NCBI RefSeq assembly: GCF_036013645.1
Contig: NZ_CP107869.1
Coordinates: forward strand, 5,890,001 to 5,954,000
Length of the DNA stretch: 64,000 bases
DNA from: Streptomyces sp. NBC_00490
GTDB lineage: Bacteria; Actinomycetota; Actinomycetes; Streptomycetales; Streptomycetaceae
Reading direction: 5' to 3'
A program made the position numbers and the translations under genes. The notes below the pieces were generated by a model. The model was not told the DNA's origin. It ran no database searches and saw only the letters and a list, made by a program, of their open reading frames with translations. Of this stretch, positions 35,193 to 43,585 are shown piece by piece. Each line of letters starts with the position of its first letter. Position 1 is the stretch's first letter.

Positions 35193-35507
35193 GTGGCGGG
35201 CGAGAGCGATCAGCGGCTCGACCTTGAAGTGATCAAGGAAATGGGCAAAGGGCTCGGCAACATCAAGAAGGCGTTCGACGGCCTGGAGGATCTGGGCGGC
35301 AAGTACGAGGACGACTTCGGGAACGGCGATCTCGCCGACAAGTTCGGGGACTTCGCCGACAACTGGAAGCTCAGCCGCAAGAGGCTGACGGAGGAGATCG
35401 ACGTGCTGGCCCAGATAGCCAAGGCCGCGGGGCAGGCGTACGAGGACATCGACCATCAGTTGGCCCAGGCACTTCGTGATGCCCAGGATCCGAAGAAGGG
35501 GAACTGA
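35193..35507 (+). CDS. WXG100-like small helical protein, cassette A
   Basis: 104 residues, all helical. The second helix reads FADNWKLSRKRLTEEIDVLA then YEDIDHQLAQALRDA. This matches the protein at 42130-42447 (FQEDWKYGTEEIGSQTEDLA then YEEVDKALEAALEKA) in spacing and key residues, so the two are homologues. The tryptophan sits before a Lys, not in W-x-G. GTG at 35193 follows GATGGGGGCGCC. The next gene begins three bases after its stop. Confidence 0.8.
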   Translation: MAGESDQRLDLEVIKEMGKGLGNIKKAFDGLEDLGGKYEDDFGNGDLADKFGDFADNWKLSRKRLTEEIDVLAQIAKAAGQAYEDIDHQLAQALRDAQDPKKGN

Positions 35508-35510
35508 CCG

Positions 35511-36905
35511 ATGGCTGGACGCCCACGCGACTGGCACCCGGTCGCGGACAGTGACCCCATACCCGGAGACGCCGACCGCATGGCGTCCCTGGGCAAGACG
35601 CTGCGCAAGACGGCCGACGAGGTCGAACGGCAGATCCGCAATCTGAAGGCCGTGGCCGAGGTCGACGCCTGGGACAGCAAGGCCGGCAGGGAATTCCGCG
35701 AAAAGGCCTCGGGGAACGTCAAGAAGCTCGAGGCGGTTTTCAAGAGGTACGACACCGCCGCCACGGCGATCGGCAGCCGGGTCGACGAAGTGGGCGGTGG
35801 ATACCAGGACAAGGTGACCGCCGGCGCGAAGAACTACGCCTCCGACCTCAACCGCGCCCAGGAGATCGCCGACGCCGCCCTCAAGGACGCGAAGGAAGCC
35901 GACGAACGCAAGAGCGCGTCGCAGAAGAGCCTCGACGGCCTGTCCGGCAAGGACCGCAAGAAAGAGGACGTCGACAAGGACCGCAAGGACCTGGAGGCGA
36001 AGCACAAAGCGGCCGGTGACGAGATCGAGGCCGCACGGGAGAAGATCAACGAGGCCAAGAAGATCCGTGACGCCGCCGCCAAGCGCGCACGGGAGTCCCT
36101 GGACGCGGTCATCAACCATGACTCCCTGAAGGACGGGTTCTGGGAGACCCTGACCGACAGCATCGCGGAGATCACCTCCTGGGTCGCCACGGTATGCGGC
36201 ATCCTCTCGCTGATCGTCGGCTGGATCCCGGTGATCGGGCAGGCCCTGGCCGGGGTGCTGGGCGCCATCGCCATGATCGCGACCCTCATCAACTTCATCG
36301 CCACGCTCGTCCAGGTCGCCCAGGGCAACGCCGACTGGATGGATGTCGGAATGGCGGCCCTCGGATTCCTGATGATGGGTGTCGGAAAGGGCTTCTCAAA
36401 GATCGCGGGCAAGTTCGCGAAGGGGACGCTGGGAAGGCTCGGCAAGGCCGGAGTCGCGCGCACCGCACGTCAGGTCAGCCGGGCCAACAAGAATCTGCGG
36501 CGGGCCGCCGGGAAGGACTTGAAGCTCGGAAAGGGCGATATTCTGAAGTCGCTCAAGGAGCCCTTCACGGAGCCTTTCTCGAAGGCCGCGTGGGCGAAGA
36601 ACCTGAAGACACTGAAGCCCGGCGGTGGAAACTGGGCCGCGGCCAAGAACGAATTGGGTCTGCGTGGTGGGGGAAGTGCGCTCAAGGGGCTCCCCAAGTC
36701 ATTCTCCATGGCCGATCCCGGCGTCGCGTCCGACCTGAAATCGATCAAAATGGGAACCGCGGCCCTGGGCAGTCAATTCGATGCCAACGCCATCAATCAG
36801 ATCTCCAAGTCGGCCAGCCGTCTGTCCATCGTCGGGGCCGGTATTACCCTGGGCGGGCTGGGCCTGGACGGAAACCTTCAGAAGATGGTCGGTATCGGTG
36901 GCTGA
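35511..36905 (+). CDS. Large WXG/coiled-coil/membrane protein, putative type VII-related effector or pore, cassette A
   Basis: 464 residues. Residues 20-115 form a WXG100-like helical hairpin (AWDSKAGREFRE at the turn). 120-205 is a highly charged coiled coil (Lys/Glu/Asp). 225-310 holds hydrophobic helices (SWVATVCGILSLIVGW, ALAGVLGAIAMIATL) followed by NADWMDVGMAALGFLMMG. The last 150 residues are basic and glycine-rich. The same plan occurs in the 452-residue protein at 40775-42133. There is no known toxin domain or signal peptide; type VII substrates carry no signal peptide. Role unknown; secreted membrane-active effector or structural partner are both possible. Confidence 0.75.
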   Translation: MAGRPRDWHPVADSDPIPGDADRMASLGKTLRKTADEVERQIRNLKAVAEVDAWDSKAGREFREKASGNVKKLEAVFKRYDTAATAIGSRVDEVGGGYQDKVTAGAKNYASDLNRAQEIADAALKDAKEADERKSASQKSLDGLSGKDRKKEDVDKDRKDLEAKHKAAGDEIEAAREKINEAKKIRDAAAKRARESLDAVINHDSLKDGFWETLTDSIAEITSWVATVCGILSLIVGWIPVIGQALAGVLGAIAMIATLINFIATLVQVAQGNADWMDVGMAALGFLMMGVGKGFSKIAGKFAKGTLGRLGKAGVARTARQVSRANKNLRRAAGKDLKLGKGDILKSLKEPFTEPFSKAAWAKNLKTLKPGGGNWAAAKNELGLRGGGSALKGLPKSFSMADPGVASDLKSIKMGTAALGSQFDANAINQISKSASRLSIVGAGITLGGLGLDGNLQKMVGIGG

Positions 36906-36950
36906 GCCCCTGCTCGACGGAGCGTCCACACCCGCACGAAAGGACCGAGC

Positions 36951-37601
36951 ATGACCGCACCGGACGATCCGGCCCCGCTGGACGAGACTTTCGAGTGCAC
37001 CTTCGAGTTCCAGCCCGGCTGGATCGATCTGACGCTGCGCGAAGGCACCAAGGCCGAGGCCAAGGCGCTGGCCACCGAGGTCGTGAACCGGCTGAACCCG
37101 CTCGGTCTGGAGATCGAGAAGAGCGCGGTCTTCGACGACATGGTCGAGCGGGCCGTCGACCTCAACGACGACGTGCCCACCCTCGCGGCGGCGTACTACT
37201 CCGAGGCGGGGGAGGCCCTGGCCAACCTCATGGTCGACTCCTACGGCGACGAGGGCGTGCCGCGTCCCGGCGCGGACGAGGTCATCCCGCTGCTCCTGGA
37301 GTGGGGAAACGCACAGGTCACAGGCACCCCCGAGATCACCCACCTCGAACTGGCCGCCGGACCCGCCGTACGCATCCAGGCCATGCTCCAGGCCAAGCGC
37401 ATGCTCGGCTTCGGCCGGAAGCTGACCGAATTCATCAAGTACGCCGTCTTCCCGCCCGACATGCAGAGTCTCATCGTCGTCACGGTGACCTGGGAGAAGA
37501 TCGCCGTCACCGAGCAGATCGCCGAGCTGGCCGACGAGGCGGTCCGCACGATGCGGATCACCCCGCTGCCGACGGGCCCCACCGACGGGGGTACGGCATG
37601 A
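36951..37601 (+). CDS. Hypothetical protein of the type VII-like cassette
   Basis: 216 residues, soluble, acidic. It opens with a beta strand and FQPGWIDLTL, has a helical middle and ends with VFPPDMQSLIVVTVTWEKIA and a long helix. The order of motifs (P-G-W start, conserved beta core, penultimate strands beginning with P, final amphipathic helix) resembles the next gene and the one at 39394, so the three may share one alpha/beta fold (inference). AAAGGACCGAGC precedes ATG 36951. Its stop overlaps the next start (ATGA). Confidence 0.7.
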   Translation: MTAPDDPAPLDETFECTFEFQPGWIDLTLREGTKAEAKALATEVVNRLNPLGLEIEKSAVFDDMVERAVDLNDDVPTLAAAYYSEAGEALANLMVDSYGDEGVPRPGADEVIPLLLEWGNAQVTGTPEITHLELAAGPAVRIQAMLQAKRMLGFGRKLTEFIKYAVFPPDMQSLIVVTVTWEKIAVTEQIAELADEAVRTMRITPLPTGPTDGGTA

Positions 37602-38209
37602 GGACGGCCGACCAGTTCTCCTCGGCACCCACGGACTACAACGTCGTCGTCCCGGACGGCTGGTTCCAGCTCTCCCTCGACCCGGAGGAGCGCGACCGGG
37701 GCATCATCGCCCTCGCTGAGCTGACGTTCCGCGGCCAGGACAACGCCCCGCTGCTGAAGAAGCAGTTCATGCAGGACCTCCAGCGCAAGGCGAAGGACGC
37801 CTACCAGGTCGGCGGCACGGAGCTCTACCTCTCCACGATGGCCGTCGGCCCCGTCCCCCTCGCGTCCTCGCTGCTCATCAGCGTTCCGGGCCCCGACGAG
37901 TGGCCCGAGACCTCGGACGCCGAGGCACTGGCCGAGCACCTCGCCGACCGGAGCCGCGCGAACAACGGCGAGATCGGTGTGGTGGACCTGGCCGCCGCCG
38001 GCAAGGCGGTACGTCAACGCCGTCGCGAAGTGGCCGACCCCGCACGCCAGTTGGGCAACACCCTGCCGACCACCACCCTCACGTACTACGTGCCGATCCC
38101 GACCACCACACGCTGGCTGCTGCTGAACTTCTCCACGCCCATCGATCAGCTCGCCGACCAGATGGTGGAGCTGTTCGACACGGTCGCGGGGACGCTGCAC
38201 TGGAAGTGA
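37598..38209 (+). CDS. Hypothetical VPxGW-start protein, cassette A
   Basis: 203 residues, soluble. It begins near VVVPDGWFQLSLDPEERDRG and ends YYVPIPTTTRWLLLNFSTPI plus a C-terminal helix (MVELFDTVAGTLHWK). The protein at 39394-40053 has the same landmarks (FAVPGGFTELPIDV near its start; YAYLPHPDCKRIAVLMLST near its end). Function unknown; its constant company with WXG-like genes suggests a chaperone or accessory role. Four-base ATGA overlap with the gene before it. Confidence 0.72.
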   Translation: MRTADQFSSAPTDYNVVVPDGWFQLSLDPEERDRGIIALAELTFRGQDNAPLLKKQFMQDLQRKAKDAYQVGGTELYLSTMAVGPVPLASSLLISVPGPDEWPETSDAEALAEHLADRSRANNGEIGVVDLAAAGKAVRQRRREVADPARQLGNTLPTTTLTYYVPIPTTTRWLLLNFSTPIDQLADQMVELFDTVAGTLHWK

Positions 38210-38215
38210 GCGGGG

Positions 38216-38773
38216 ATGAGTGAGCCGGAGGCGGAGTTCCGTGTCCGGGACGGGTTCATGTTCGCCGCAGTGGCGCTGTCCCTGATCGCCCTCGGTTTCG
38301 TCTTCGTCGTGACCATGGGCGCTTGGAAGTGGTTCGTACGAACCTCGGCTCCGACAGTGCTCAACTGGCCCGGCGGAACATGGGGATTCGGCGTGGCTTG
38401 CGGCCTGCTCGTGGTCTTCGGCTCACTCGGCGCCTGGCGGTCCTTGGAGCGACCCCGAGGCGCGTCGCTGCCGGCGCGCGCGGGACGCGTGGCCGGCCTC
38501 ATGGTGTGCGTCGGCGCGGCATTCGGCGCGGTGCTGTACATCGTCGCTTCCCTGCCCGGCAGGAACTGCCCTTCGTACCGTGACGGTTGCGAGTACATCC
38601 CGGGGACGGGCAGCGCGCTCGTCACCTGCCTGGGCACTGCGGCGCTTGTGGGCTACGCGGTGTATCGGGTCGGCAGCGCGCGCGCCGAGCGGCGCCAGGA
38701 GCGGGAGCGGGAGCGGCTGCGGAAGCTGCGTAAGAAGGGGAAGGGGAAGAGCCGGGCGGCGCGGCGGGGGTAG
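38216..38773 (+). CDS. Four-TM membrane protein, cassette A
   Basis: 185 residues, about four helices. Landmarks: FRVRDGFMF at the start, NWPGGTWGFG before helix 2, an extracytoplasmic loop PGRNCPSYRDGCEYIPGTGS with two cysteines, and a basic tail KKGKGKSRAARR. The protein at 50607-51158 shares all of these. It starts six bases after the previous stop and ends the plus-strand cassette. No known family. Confidence 0.78.
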   Translation: MSEPEAEFRVRDGFMFAAVALSLIALGFVFVVTMGAWKWFVRTSAPTVLNWPGGTWGFGVACGLLVVFGSLGAWRSLERPRGASLPARAGRVAGLMVCVGAAFGAVLYIVASLPGRNCPSYRDGCEYIPGTGSALVTCLGTAALVGYAVYRVGSARAERRQERERERLRKLRKKGKGKSRAARRG

Positions 38774-38795
38774 CGGGGCCGCGCTAGGCGACGAC

Positions 38796-39374
38796 CTACG
38801 GTGTTCGCTGCCGACGGTTGTGGATGACCAGGGCGCAGGCGAGCGCTGCCATCGCCACGACAGTGCCGAGCAGCCCGACGGCCCAGAGCCAGGGAAAGTT
38901 CCGGAACACCCAACTGGGCGGTGTGTCACGTCTCTTGCCCCACTTTCCGGTGTTCTGGGCATTGAAGACGAGGGCCACGTAGGGCACGAGTGCAGCCAGG
39001 CTGACGATGGCTGCCCCGGTACTGAGCACGGTGCTCCCCGGATGCTCCCGCCAGGACCTCCACCGCATCCGGCTCAGACAGAACAGCGACAGGGCGAGCA
39101 CACACGGCCCGGCCACGCCGACGCAGCCCGCGAAGCCGTACGCACCGCCAGGCCAGGACCTGGCGGCCCACTGCCATGTGCCGTCGCCCCAGAGCCGGTC
39201 AAGGACGGCCAACAGGACGATGATCGCCGCAAAGCCGAGAAACAGCAGACAGCCGAAAGCCCATTCGCCCTTCTTCTCAGCCCTGGCGACGGAGCCCGGT
39301 TTTCCGGGCCGCCGTTCGTAGTGCAGAGCGGGTGCGGATGCTCTGCGGCGTCGGGGCTTGGTGGACCCTGCCAT
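38796..39374 (-). CDS. Four-TM membrane protein, cassette B
   Basis: 192 residues. A basic N terminus (KPRRRRAS) precedes about four helices; SWPGGAYGFAG matches the NWPGGTWGFG of the convergent neighbour and suggests the same family, though the Cys loop is replaced by NAQNTGKWGKRRDTPPSW. Last gene of the minus-strand cassette; its stop is 23 bp from the stop of the plus-strand cassette. Start ATG 39372-39374 chosen because a longer frame has no ribosome-binding site. Confidence 0.72.
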   Translation of the reverse strand: MAGSTKPRRRRASAPALHYERRPGKPGSVARAEKKGEWAFGCLLFLGFAAIIVLLAVLDRLWGDGTWQWAARSWPGGAYGFAGCVGVAGPCVLALSLFCLSRMRWRSWREHPGSTVLSTGAAIVSLAALVPYVALVFNAQNTGKWGKRRDTPPSWVFRNFPWLWAVGLLGTVVAMAALACALVIHNRRQRTP

Positions 39375-39393
39375 GTCTGTGTCTCCGTGTGGC

Positions 39394-40053
39394 TTACGTC
39401 TTGAGCAACGGCGATTCGAAGCTGGTGAGTTCAGCAATCTGCCGAAGGATCTCGCGGTACTGCTCTCGTCGCCCCACCGCCGTGGTACTCAGCATCAGGA
39501 CTGCTATCCGTTTGCAGTCAGGGTGAGGGAGGTATGCGTAGATCTGGAGCAGTGGGGTCGGCGGGAGGCCGGATTCAGGAGTCGGCGTGCGTACGGTCTC
39601 ACTCATCGACGCGGGGCCGCTGGGCAAGTCCATGTACTCGATGTGAGCGTGCTCCTCAACTGTGGCAACTGCCCGTGCCGCGCTCACCGACCGCGGGGCC
39701 CAGGCGATGTCTCGCCAGGACACGGTGAACAGCGAGTGGAGAATTGCGCCGCTGTCCCCCTGTACGTCGTCGCGATGCACTCCGAGGGAGCAATGAACCG
39801 TGCCCACTTCGCGCAGCGCACGCAGGAGTTGCTGGCCCGATGCCAGCTGACCGATGAACTGTTGGCGGGTAATGCCGTCCGGAATGCTTTCGACCAATGG
39901 AGCGAGTGCTTCCCGGAGCCGTTCCGCCTCGGCGGAAGCAGGCGAGGCGAGGAGAACGTCGATGGGCAACTCGGTGAAACCGCCGGGTACGGCGAACCAG
40001 ATGCCGGTACTGGGGTCAGTGACGGAATCGGCGACGATGACGCGAGAGGTCAT
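39394..40053 (-). CDS. Hypothetical VPxGF-start protein, cassette B
   Basis: 219 residues, soluble. FAVPGGFTELPIDVLLASPA near the start and YAYLPHPDCKRIAVLMLSTT near the end parallel the cassette A protein at 37598-38209. Between them is a helical region and strands such as VGTVHCSLGVHRDD. ATG 40051-40053 lies 31 bp after the membrane-protein stop. Function unknown. Base composition is less GC-rich than the flanking housekeeping genes. Confidence 0.7.
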   Translation of the reverse strand: MTSRVIVADSVTDPSTGIWFAVPGGFTELPIDVLLASPASAEAERLREALAPLVESIPDGITRQQFIGQLASGQQLLRALREVGTVHCSLGVHRDDVQGDSGAILHSLFTVSWRDIAWAPRSVSAARAVATVEEHAHIEYMDLPSGPASMSETVRTPTPESGLPPTPLLQIYAYLPHPDCKRIAVLMLSTTAVGRREQYREILRQIAELTSFESPLLKT

Positions 40054-40084
40054 GTTTTTTCCGGAAGATCGGGGAGTCGGTGGA

Positions 40085-40750
40085 TCAGGAGCTAGCCGGG
40101 CGGACTCCTGCGCGGCGACCACGTTCGATGTCTTCGGCGGTGGCTCCCCACTCGGCGACGGAATGGCGCCCTCCGTTCGCCCCGGTCTGCTGGCTGAGAA
40201 AGCGGAAGCGGCGTGGCGCCGATCCATCGGGACTGGACGCAGCGATCACGCCGATGAAACGGGGATCTCCCGCGAGCCACACCACACGGATCTCGGTCTT
40301 CAGCTCAGGCGTTGCCCGAGGGGCCATACGGCGGTGCCACCAGCCCACACCCCAGTGCCGGGGGAACACCATGGGAAGCCGTTCTTCCGGACGGGCCGGG
40401 TTCGGGAACTCGAACCACCCGTATTGCCTGCCGACGACATCGGTCCGGTCTGTCAGCCCATGTGTGGTGTCGGCCAGAAGGAGCCACGGGTACTCCTCCA
40501 GGACATGCTTCATCCGGAAGATGGCAGGAAAGACAAACAGCTGGATGAATGCCCGGTAGAAGCTGTAGATCAGGAACGGCACGAACAGAATCGTGTAGCC
40601 GGGCGACAGATACACCACCAGTACTGCCAGCAAGGCGACCCACAGAGCGATCCAGCCGAGGAGAGCGACTGCGTTCGCTGCCAACTGCTTCGACCAAGCA
40701 CGCCGGGTCGGCGGGTGCTCCCATGCGACGGAATGGTCTGTGGGGTTCAT
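40085..40750 (-). CDS. Two-TM membrane protein, cassette B
   Basis: 221 residues. Two long hydrophobic helices (about 25-50 and 53-75) near the N terminus, the rest soluble and rich in Trp, Arg and Pro (RQYGWFEFPNPARPEERLP, WGVGWWHRRMAP). It has no counterpart in cassette A and I do not recognise a family. Same strand as its neighbours: 24 bp after the large WXG-type gene. Confidence 0.68.
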   Translation of the reverse strand: MNPTDHSVAWEHPPTRRAWSKQLAANAVALLGWIALWVALLAVLVVYLSPGYTILFVPFLIYSFYRAFIQLFVFPAIFRMKHVLEEYPWLLLADTTHGLTDRTDVVGRQYGWFEFPNPARPEERLPMVFPRHWGVGWWHRRMAPRATPELKTEIRVVWLAGDPRFIGVIAASSPDGSAPRRFRFLSQQTGANGGRHSVAEWGATAEDIERGRRAGVRPASS

Positions 40751-40774
40751 ATGAATTCTCTCTAGTCCTCTGAA

Positions 40775-42133
40775 TCAGAACACGTACTGCGCGAGGTCGA
40801 TCAGGGCGCCGCCGTCCAAGATGCTCCGTGCGCCGTCGATGCCGGTGCTGGAGTCCTTCGCGCCGTCGTTGTCCAGTGCGTCCACTGCGCTGGAGACGAG
40901 ACCGTACCCGGCAGTCACGACGCCGAGTGAAGCCGAGGTGATCTCGACGACTTCACCGACCTTGGCGGAATTGCTTGCCCCGCGTACGACGAGGTCCAAG
41001 GTGGTGTTACCGAGACCGGCGATGGCCTTGGCCTCGCTCATTGTCTTGGTGCCCAGCGTCGTCATGACTCGCCCGAGGGTCACTGCCTCTTCGCTGGCGC
41101 GGAGCGCACTCATCGTCCCCCGTACCCCGATGCCCACGGCAGCGACGCCCGGAACGGCTCCCAGGATGTCGCCACCGACGCTGACGAGGTTCCCCCAGAA
41201 GTCGGAGTCGAGCTCACCGTTGAGGAAGCCGTCTTTGAGGGAGGCCAGAACTTCGGAGTCAGACAGCCGCATGGTGAGTGCGGAGGCGCTCAGCGCGGCC
41301 GCAGCGAGGAGCAGGACGGCGGCGGCCGTGCCACCCGTGGCCACGAACAGCGCCACCAGCCCGATGACGCCGGCGGTGAAGCTCAGGATGTCGGGGAGGT
41401 TCTCGGTGAACCATTCGCCGAGTTCGTCGAGCCAGCCAGGCTCCTGAGGAGCTAGCTTGTCGGTGGCGCCCCGGATCTTCCGCGCGCGATATTGAGCCTT
41501 CTCCTCGTGCTCCTCGGCGAGTGACTTCGCCCGGCCGATGATCTTGTCAAGCTCGGCCTGGGCTTCCTCCATCGCGGTGTTCGCCTTGGTCAGGCTCTTC
41601 TTGGCCTCGTCCTGACGATTGCCCTTGCCGTCGAGGTCGGGGTTGCTCTTTGCTGTATCGGCGTGCCCCTTCGCGGCGTCAACGGCATCCTGCGCGGCCT
41701 TGGCTTCTTCCTCCAGCTTCTTGGCTCGGCGCTGGAAGTCGTCGAGTTCGCCCTCCCAGCGGGCCAGCTGTCGGGCGGCTTTGCGGATGGAGCGAGCGGC
41801 GTTCTTCAGATTGAGCTGAAGCGGCCCGCCCTCAAGCTGCTCGCGGAAGGCGACAGCGGCGTCGCCCTTCCAGTAGCTGCCTTCCATAAGCTTGGTGACG
41901 AGCTCATGAGTGTCTTCCAAAGTCTTGGCACACGTCGACAGCTTCTTGTGCAAGTCGCGCACGGTATCGGTTGTGCCAGGGGTCGGGTTGAAGCCGAGGT
42001 GGGGGTAGTTGGGATTCGGAATGGACGGAGAGGACTTGAGGCCTTGGGGCAGCTTGGCGTTTCGTGCGGCATCCGAGTTGGCATAGGGAGACTGGTCCAG
42101 GCTTGGTTGCTCCAGGCCGGGCGTTTCCGTCAC
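40775..42133 (-). CDS. Large WXG/coiled-coil/membrane protein, cassette B
   Basis: 452 residues. After a Pro/Asn-rich leader, a WXG100-like hairpin with a true W-x-G (SYWKGDAAVAFREQL, about 87-101) is followed by a long charged coiled coil (about 115-225), WLDELGEWFTENLPDILSF, then hydrophobic helices (about 245-285, LLLAAAALSASALTM). A DSDFWGNLVSVGGDILGAVPG segment and a Ser/Thr/Gly-rich tail follow. It parallels the cassette A protein at 35511 in every region. Likely a type VII-related exported protein; no known enzymatic domain. Confidence 0.78.
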   Translation of the reverse strand: MTETPGLEQPSLDQSPYANSDAARNAKLPQGLKSSPSIPNPNYPHLGFNPTPGTTDTVRDLHKKLSTCAKTLEDTHELVTKLMEGSYWKGDAAVAFREQLEGGPLQLNLKNAARSIRKAARQLARWEGELDDFQRRAKKLEEEAKAAQDAVDAAKGHADTAKSNPDLDGKGNRQDEAKKSLTKANTAMEEAQAELDKIIGRAKSLAEEHEEKAQYRARKIRGATDKLAPQEPGWLDELGEWFTENLPDILSFTAGVIGLVALFVATGGTAAAVLLLAAAALSASALTMRLSDSEVLASLKDGFLNGELDSDFWGNLVSVGGDILGAVPGVAAVGIGVRGTMSALRASEEAVTLGRVMTTLGTKTMSEAKAIAGLGNTTLDLVVRGASNSAKVGEVVEITSASLGVVTAGYGLVSSAVDALDNDGAKDSSTGIDGARSILDGGALIDLAQYVF

Positions 42134-42447
42134 TTCGTGCCCTCCGAATTGCCTTTCTTGGCCTTCTCCAGAGCCGCTTCCAACGCCTTGTCCACTTCTT
42201 CGTAGCTGGCCTTGTTCTGGCCGATGATCTTTGCAAGATCCTCGGTCTGCGAGCCAATCTCCTCGGTGCCGTACTTCCAGTCCTCCTGGAATTCCTCACA
42301 CGCTGAGTCCAGATCATCCGTGCCCAGACCTGTGACGGTGGCGTCGCTCAGTGCTTTGCGTAGCCCCTTCAAGGAGTCACTTGATTTATTCAAGAGCTTC
42401 ATGAAGTGGGCGAGTTCGCCATGGTTCACGGCGAGCTGCTCAGCCAT
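42130..42447 (-). CDS. WXG100-like small helical protein, cassette B
   Basis: 105 residues, helical. EFQEDWKYGTEEI and YEEVDKALEAALEKAKKGN match the cassette A protein at 35193-35507. Its stop overlaps the large-protein start (ATGA), giving a coupled pair, as expected for a WXG100 partner of a longer WXG protein. ATG 42445-42447 follows GGAAAAGGACACCCGC. No signal peptide. Confidence 0.82.
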   Translation of the reverse strand: MAEQLAVNHGELAHFMKLLNKSSDSLKGLRKALSDATVTGLGTDDLDSACEEFQEDWKYGTEEIGSQTEDLAKIIGQNKASYEEVDKALEAALEKAKKGNSEGTK

Positions 42448-42505
42448 GTGCGGGTGTCCTTTTCCGTTCAGAGTTGGGTCCGTGAGGTGGCGACGCTATC
42501 CAGAC

Positions 42506-43585
42506 CTATCGGTTGACGGCCTGGATCTCCTGGACGGTGACGGCCTGTTCGTTGCCGAACGTGCCGTTGGGGAGGTCGCCGCCAGCGCCGCCCGTGCCGG
42601 TCCAGGCGATTTCCCAGGTGATGGTCGCGCGGAGCTTGTAGGTGCCGTCGCCCGAGGAGCGGAGGTACTTGAGGCCGCAGGGCGGAGTCTCGTCGGACTT
42701 GCCCTTGGCGTAGGGCTCGCCGATGGAACCGTCGGCGTTGATGGTGCACTCACCGGAGGCCGGGTAGGTCTGGGCGTCCTTGGTGCCCGGCTCCAGCTTC
42801 AGGGACACCGGCTTCGCGGTGGTCGTGGCCTGGACGTTGAAGCCGGGGACGTTGAGGGCCGCCGTCGCCTGGACCTCGTCGAAGACGGCCTTGTCGAGCC
42901 ACGCCCAGGTCGGCAGGTTCACCTTGGTGATGGCCTCGGGCGCGAGGGTGACCTTGGTGTCGGGCAACTCCATGTGCTGGTACGCGAGCGCCGCGAGGAT
43001 CTCCGGGGTGATCGCCTCCTCGTACTGGGGCGGCGGGGCTTCGCCGTTGTCGACCCAGAAGGGGATGTCGTTGCACGAGCCCCGTTTGAGGATGTCCGGC
43101 TCGTCGGGGTTCTCGACCGCGGCCCAGAACATCCCCTCGCCGTCCTTGTCGACGTTGTAGTCCTTGTAACCAGGGGTGTCGGTCCAGCCGAAGTCGTCCT
43201 CGTAGTGGCGCCGCACATCATTCAGCGCCGCGCCTGCGTGGCCGCCCATGCCAGGGGTGTTCATCTGGCTTTCGATGTTTTCGGACATCTTCTTCTTGAA
43301 GTCCTTGGCACCGAGGTAGGGGGCGTACCAGCAGGGCGGGGGCGTCCAGTTGACGTCGGAGGACGTCACGTTGCCGGTGCCGCCGCCCTTGGCGACGGAA
43401 CCGGAGTATTGGATTTTTGCGGCGGAGTAGATGGTTTTGCCGTTGCCGCCGCCCGACTGTTCTGTGGACGCGCCCTCGTCCTTGCCTGTCGGCCCTGCCG
43501 CGTAGGCAGGTTCCGTGAGGACGAGGATGCCGAGAGCCAGGAACAGGGCCGCGGTACCGAGCCGCATGGGTCGCGATTCGCTCAC
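42506..43585 (-). CDS. Secreted protein of unknown function in the type VII-like operon
   Basis: 359 residues. Sec signal peptide MRLGTAALFLALGILVLTEP followed by AYA cleavage. The mature part is Gly/Asn/Ser-rich at first (SGGGNGKTIYS), then has four cysteines (PPCWY, GSCND, GECTI, PPCGL) that could form two disulfides, and beta-rich C-terminal segments. The GTG at 43583-43585 overlaps the lipoprotein stop (GTGA); an internal ATG at 43567 is the alternative start. Likely an extracellular or cell-wall component acting with the lipoprotein. Confidence 0.72.
   Translation of the reverse strand: MSESRPMRLGTAALFLALGILVLTEPAYAAGPTGKDEGASTEQSGGGNGKTIYSAAKIQYSGSVAKGGGTGNVTSSDVNWTPPPCWYAPYLGAKDFKKKMSENIESQMNTPGMGGHAGAALNDVRRHYEDDFGWTDTPGYKDYNVDKDGEGMFWAAVENPDEPDILKRGSCNDIPFWVDNGEAPPPQYEEAITPEILAALAYQHMELPDTKVTLAPEAITKVNLPTWAWLDKAVFDEVQATAALNVPGFNVQATTTAKPVSLKLEPGTKDAQTYPASGECTINADGSIGEPYAKGKSDETPPCGLKYLRSSGDGTYKLRATITWEIAWTGTGGAGGDLPNGTFGNEQAVTVQEIQAVNR

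Noticed and set aside
35511-36905. Enzymatic toxin domain in the large WXG-type protein
   Set aside because: The C-terminal third is basic, Gly-rich and hydrophobic with no recognised nuclease, ADP-ribosyltransferase or lipase motif.
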